Shown here: piece by piece, positions 61,664-64,000 of the stretch
Position numbering within the stretch: position 1 is the first letter of the stretch
Layout: every line of letters starts with the position of its first letter
NCBI GenBank assembly: GCA_030407315.1
Contig: JALQPE010002155.1
Coordinates: 49,680-113,679, forward strand
From: Asparagopsis taxiformis
Taxonomy: Eukaryota > Rhodophyta > Florideophyceae > Bonnemaisoniales > Bonnemaisoniaceae
Direction: 5' to 3'
Length of the DNA stretch: 64,000 nt
Notes under the pieces: generated by a model
The model's input: only the letters and a program-made list of their open reading frames with translations
Database searches by the model: none
What the model was told of the DNA's origin: nothing
Translations under genes and position numbers: made by a program

Positions 61664-64000
61664 GGTTTCGAGAGTAAAACGAAGCGAAAGATGCAAGATG
61701 GTTCTGGTGAAAAGTCTGATGAGATGAGGATGTTCGCAGGTTTGACTCAATCGAGCAGCGCTTAAGAAGAAATTTGGAATCGAAAAGCACTTGGCGGTAT
61801 GCGGCGTTTCCGATGTTCTGGCACAATAGCAGTACTTTGATCTGGTTAATTTGCGGGGCGAGTGTATTCAACGGGTTGGAGACCCCTCCAGAAGGCACGA
61901 AAACGTGTATGGAACACTCGGCGTCCATTGAGAGGTCAATTATTGATTGCTTAGAAAAGAGCGCAAATAACCTTCTCAAAACGAAAAAGTAGATGCAAAG
62001 GGCGGTCAGTAGAGCCGACAGTCCAATGAAAGGCCTCCCCGTCCTGATCTGCTAAAATATTCTCGCCGCGGCATGCCTTCAGAGCGAATAGGATGGGTGG
62101 TAGAGTCATAAGTGGGTTTTGATTCAAGTTGCGGTGGCGAAATCGCATAAACTTTTGCCAAAGTCGTTCTGGAAGCCAGGAAATGTGCAAAAGAATTGGT
62201 GGAGCGAAGGATGAACAACTAAACTGAGAACTTGATTGTATTGGCGGCCCGTTCAGGAAAGGCAGAGGAGACATACCAATGTGCGGAGAGGATGGATGAC
62301 CGAGCATGAGAGCGCGCTGGACAAATTAGAATGGCAATATCGAAGCTGGATGTATTTTAGATCAAGTAGTTTACGGTGTTTTGAGCGCAGTTTGCGCCAA
62401 ACTGTCGAGTGCATTGCATGCGACTGAGTCCGTTCGACATAATTAGAATGAAGTGTAGCCTCGTCGCGCCAATGATTTACTTGCGGGCTATATTCTGGGT
62501 CTAGGGAAAATGAAAGTTTTGGAGTCAATCACTCGACCGTGGCCTGAAAGCATCCCTCGGATCGAGCATGGGATGATTGGTGATGTCGTTTGGAAAATGC
62601 CGAGAGTGTACGGCGAGGCCAAAGCTGCTGTTTTTCGGCCGGAATGCTCGCGGCAGTGCTATAAATCGGCGATGTATTGCAACTAGAGACTGTTGGCGGC
62701 GAGAGAGCATTTGTGTCGGCGTGACAAGTATGACTGGTGTGTATATGGCGTCACGCAGCACTAACTTGTGCTATATCGACATCTGGTACCCTCACCATAC
62801 ACAGTTATGATAACGCTAACATTATCACCAATGCGAAGAGCGACGGCCGGAGTGGAACGCAGCATACAGTGCGGCGCGTGTATAATGCACGCGCGCTCAT
62901 ATTTTATGCGCGATCATACCAGTGACTGCAATGGCGCCAATTGGCGCGATACTCGCCCAGCCGCTGTATAGCTGCCACGACCGTACGCCCGTTGCAGCGC
63001 GATTTGACCGGGCCACGGTACTGTTGGTGGCGGACGTGCCAGATTTCCGGCGTGCTTTTTCAAATTTGTACACCGCCACCACCGCTGTGCGCTCATTGCG
63101 GCGCGCAGCACTCGTGCACTCGGTGGAACGCAGCGTTGCTTCGAGTGCACACGCCCCCCTGAGTATCACCTCTACTTTGTTGAGCGAGCGCGGTCGGACG
63201 TATATGGATCTCGCGATGCGCGGCGCATATAGCGTATGTAACTGAATAATGCAACTTGGTGCCAACAAATTTTATCTCTTCCTATAATATTCTCGCCTCG
63301 GATTGGCGCGCTGCCCTTCACCCTTGACGTCAACACGCGCATCATCGTCGATGAAGGGGAAGAGCTGCGCGCAAACCGCGATACCGCACGCTTTCGAGCG
63401 TCGCACACGCAAAATCAAAATTTTCTAATTTCGGTTCCAGCAACACTGTTGACTTGGGATCTATGGAAATAAATTTAAAAAAAGTATATGTAAAACAAAG
63501 TGGCGAGTGCCGTGGCACCCCAGCGATGCCATATGCCACGTCTGTGGTAGCATCCTTGTCATATCGAGTGAAATTTGACACATTTGCTCTAGACGTGCCA
63601 TTCCGCGCGCGCTTCGCTTCGCCAATGGTCTCGTCGGTGAGAGTCCGGTGGACAACAGTCCTCGAGCGCCCCTCTCGGCCGATTCCCAAACTTCGGCGCA
63701 GACTATTCAGTATTCGGACATGTCGTGGTAAAATTGGACTCGATGCTGCAAATAGCATTTTCTACCTTAGGCACGTGCGCTGAAGAGATGATAGCAATTG
63801 CAAATGCAACGGCCCCTGCACTGGCGGTAAAATCATATTCTGCTTTCTACCTTAGGCACGTGCGCAGAAGAGAGGATAGCAATAGTAAATTGAAAGGCCC
63901 CTGCGCTGGAGGCATGATGCCCCGGCAAAAAGTGGACCACTAGATCTAGTAATTTCAAACAGGGGCTTTACTCTGCTCTTTTGACGTTGACATTGTTGGT
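61664..64000. other. Right flank, no supported gene
   Basis: Frames up to 138 codons exist on both strands, without domains. From 62800 onward the sequence is GC-rich with many gcgc motifs. The only clear structure is the 85-bp tandem duplication near 63756-63925. Confidence 0.4.
63756..63925. repeat. 85-bp tandem duplication
   Basis: tctaccttaggcacgtgcgc recurs at 63761 and 63846, followed in both by agaagag/gatagcaat-type sequence and ggcccctgc.ctgg. Confidence 0.85.

Overview
The window looks like nuclear DNA of a eukaryote with few introns. It has three Ty3/gypsy retrotransposon bodies, a copia-like gag remnant, a Sec1/Sly1-type pseudogene, a SET-domain protein and a membrane RING-H2 protein, and no bacterial operons. 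A red alga (Chondrus-like) is my best guess from the mixture of intron-poor genes, GC-rich transposons and AT-richer gaps. That is inference; no gene here fixes the species.

Layout. 1-2.65 kb: unassigned DNA with perfect hairpins. 2.66-7.8 kb: a decayed plus-strand chromovirus (RT, RNase H, integrase, chromodomain). 7.8-28.9 kb: an accessory island and the most interesting part. It holds an intact 507-codon gene plus a nonsense-mutated copy of identical length, a 462-aa minus-strand gene, and a ParB-like / DNA amino-methyltransferase / SET reading frame interrupted by one in-frame TAA. It also holds a second ParB-like gene overlapping a 2OG-Fe(II)-oxygenase-like frame, a truncated relative of that oxygenase, and about 20 copies of a short palindromic unit with core AATAATACCGGGTATTATT. 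The units lie in the gaps between the island genes, partly as arrays with a 116-bp period. Copy 1 (7.8-10.86 kb, truncated and decayed) and copy 2 (from 14.07 kb) share gene order and an abrupt common left edge with unrelated flanks, so the island behaves like a mobile or segmentally duplicated unit. No transposase or recombinase was recognised.

28.9-32 kb: gene-poor DNA and a GC-rich stretch. 32.2-53.2 kb: a nested insertion. A copia-like gag remnant (minus strand) is split by a minus-strand Ty3 element (32208-53189, TSD gcagt). One LTR of that element is split by a 15-kb plus-strand chromovirus (37943-52994, TSD tatgt, LTRs about 99% identical). The 15-kb element carries an extra antisense gene with a convincing GT-AG intron between pol and its 3' LTR. 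53.8-64 kb: host-like DNA with a single-pass membrane protein, a RING-H2 protein and a small cysteine-rich protein, all on the minus strand, and several short tandem duplications.

Working model for the island (inference): DNA-site recognition (ParB-like), DNA base methylation (beta-class MTase), histone methylation (SET), possible oxidative modification (2OG oxygenase-like) and a possible chromatin reader (462-aa protein) are clustered together with a dedicated palindromic sequence family. This would fit a selfish or heritable chromatin-marking system.
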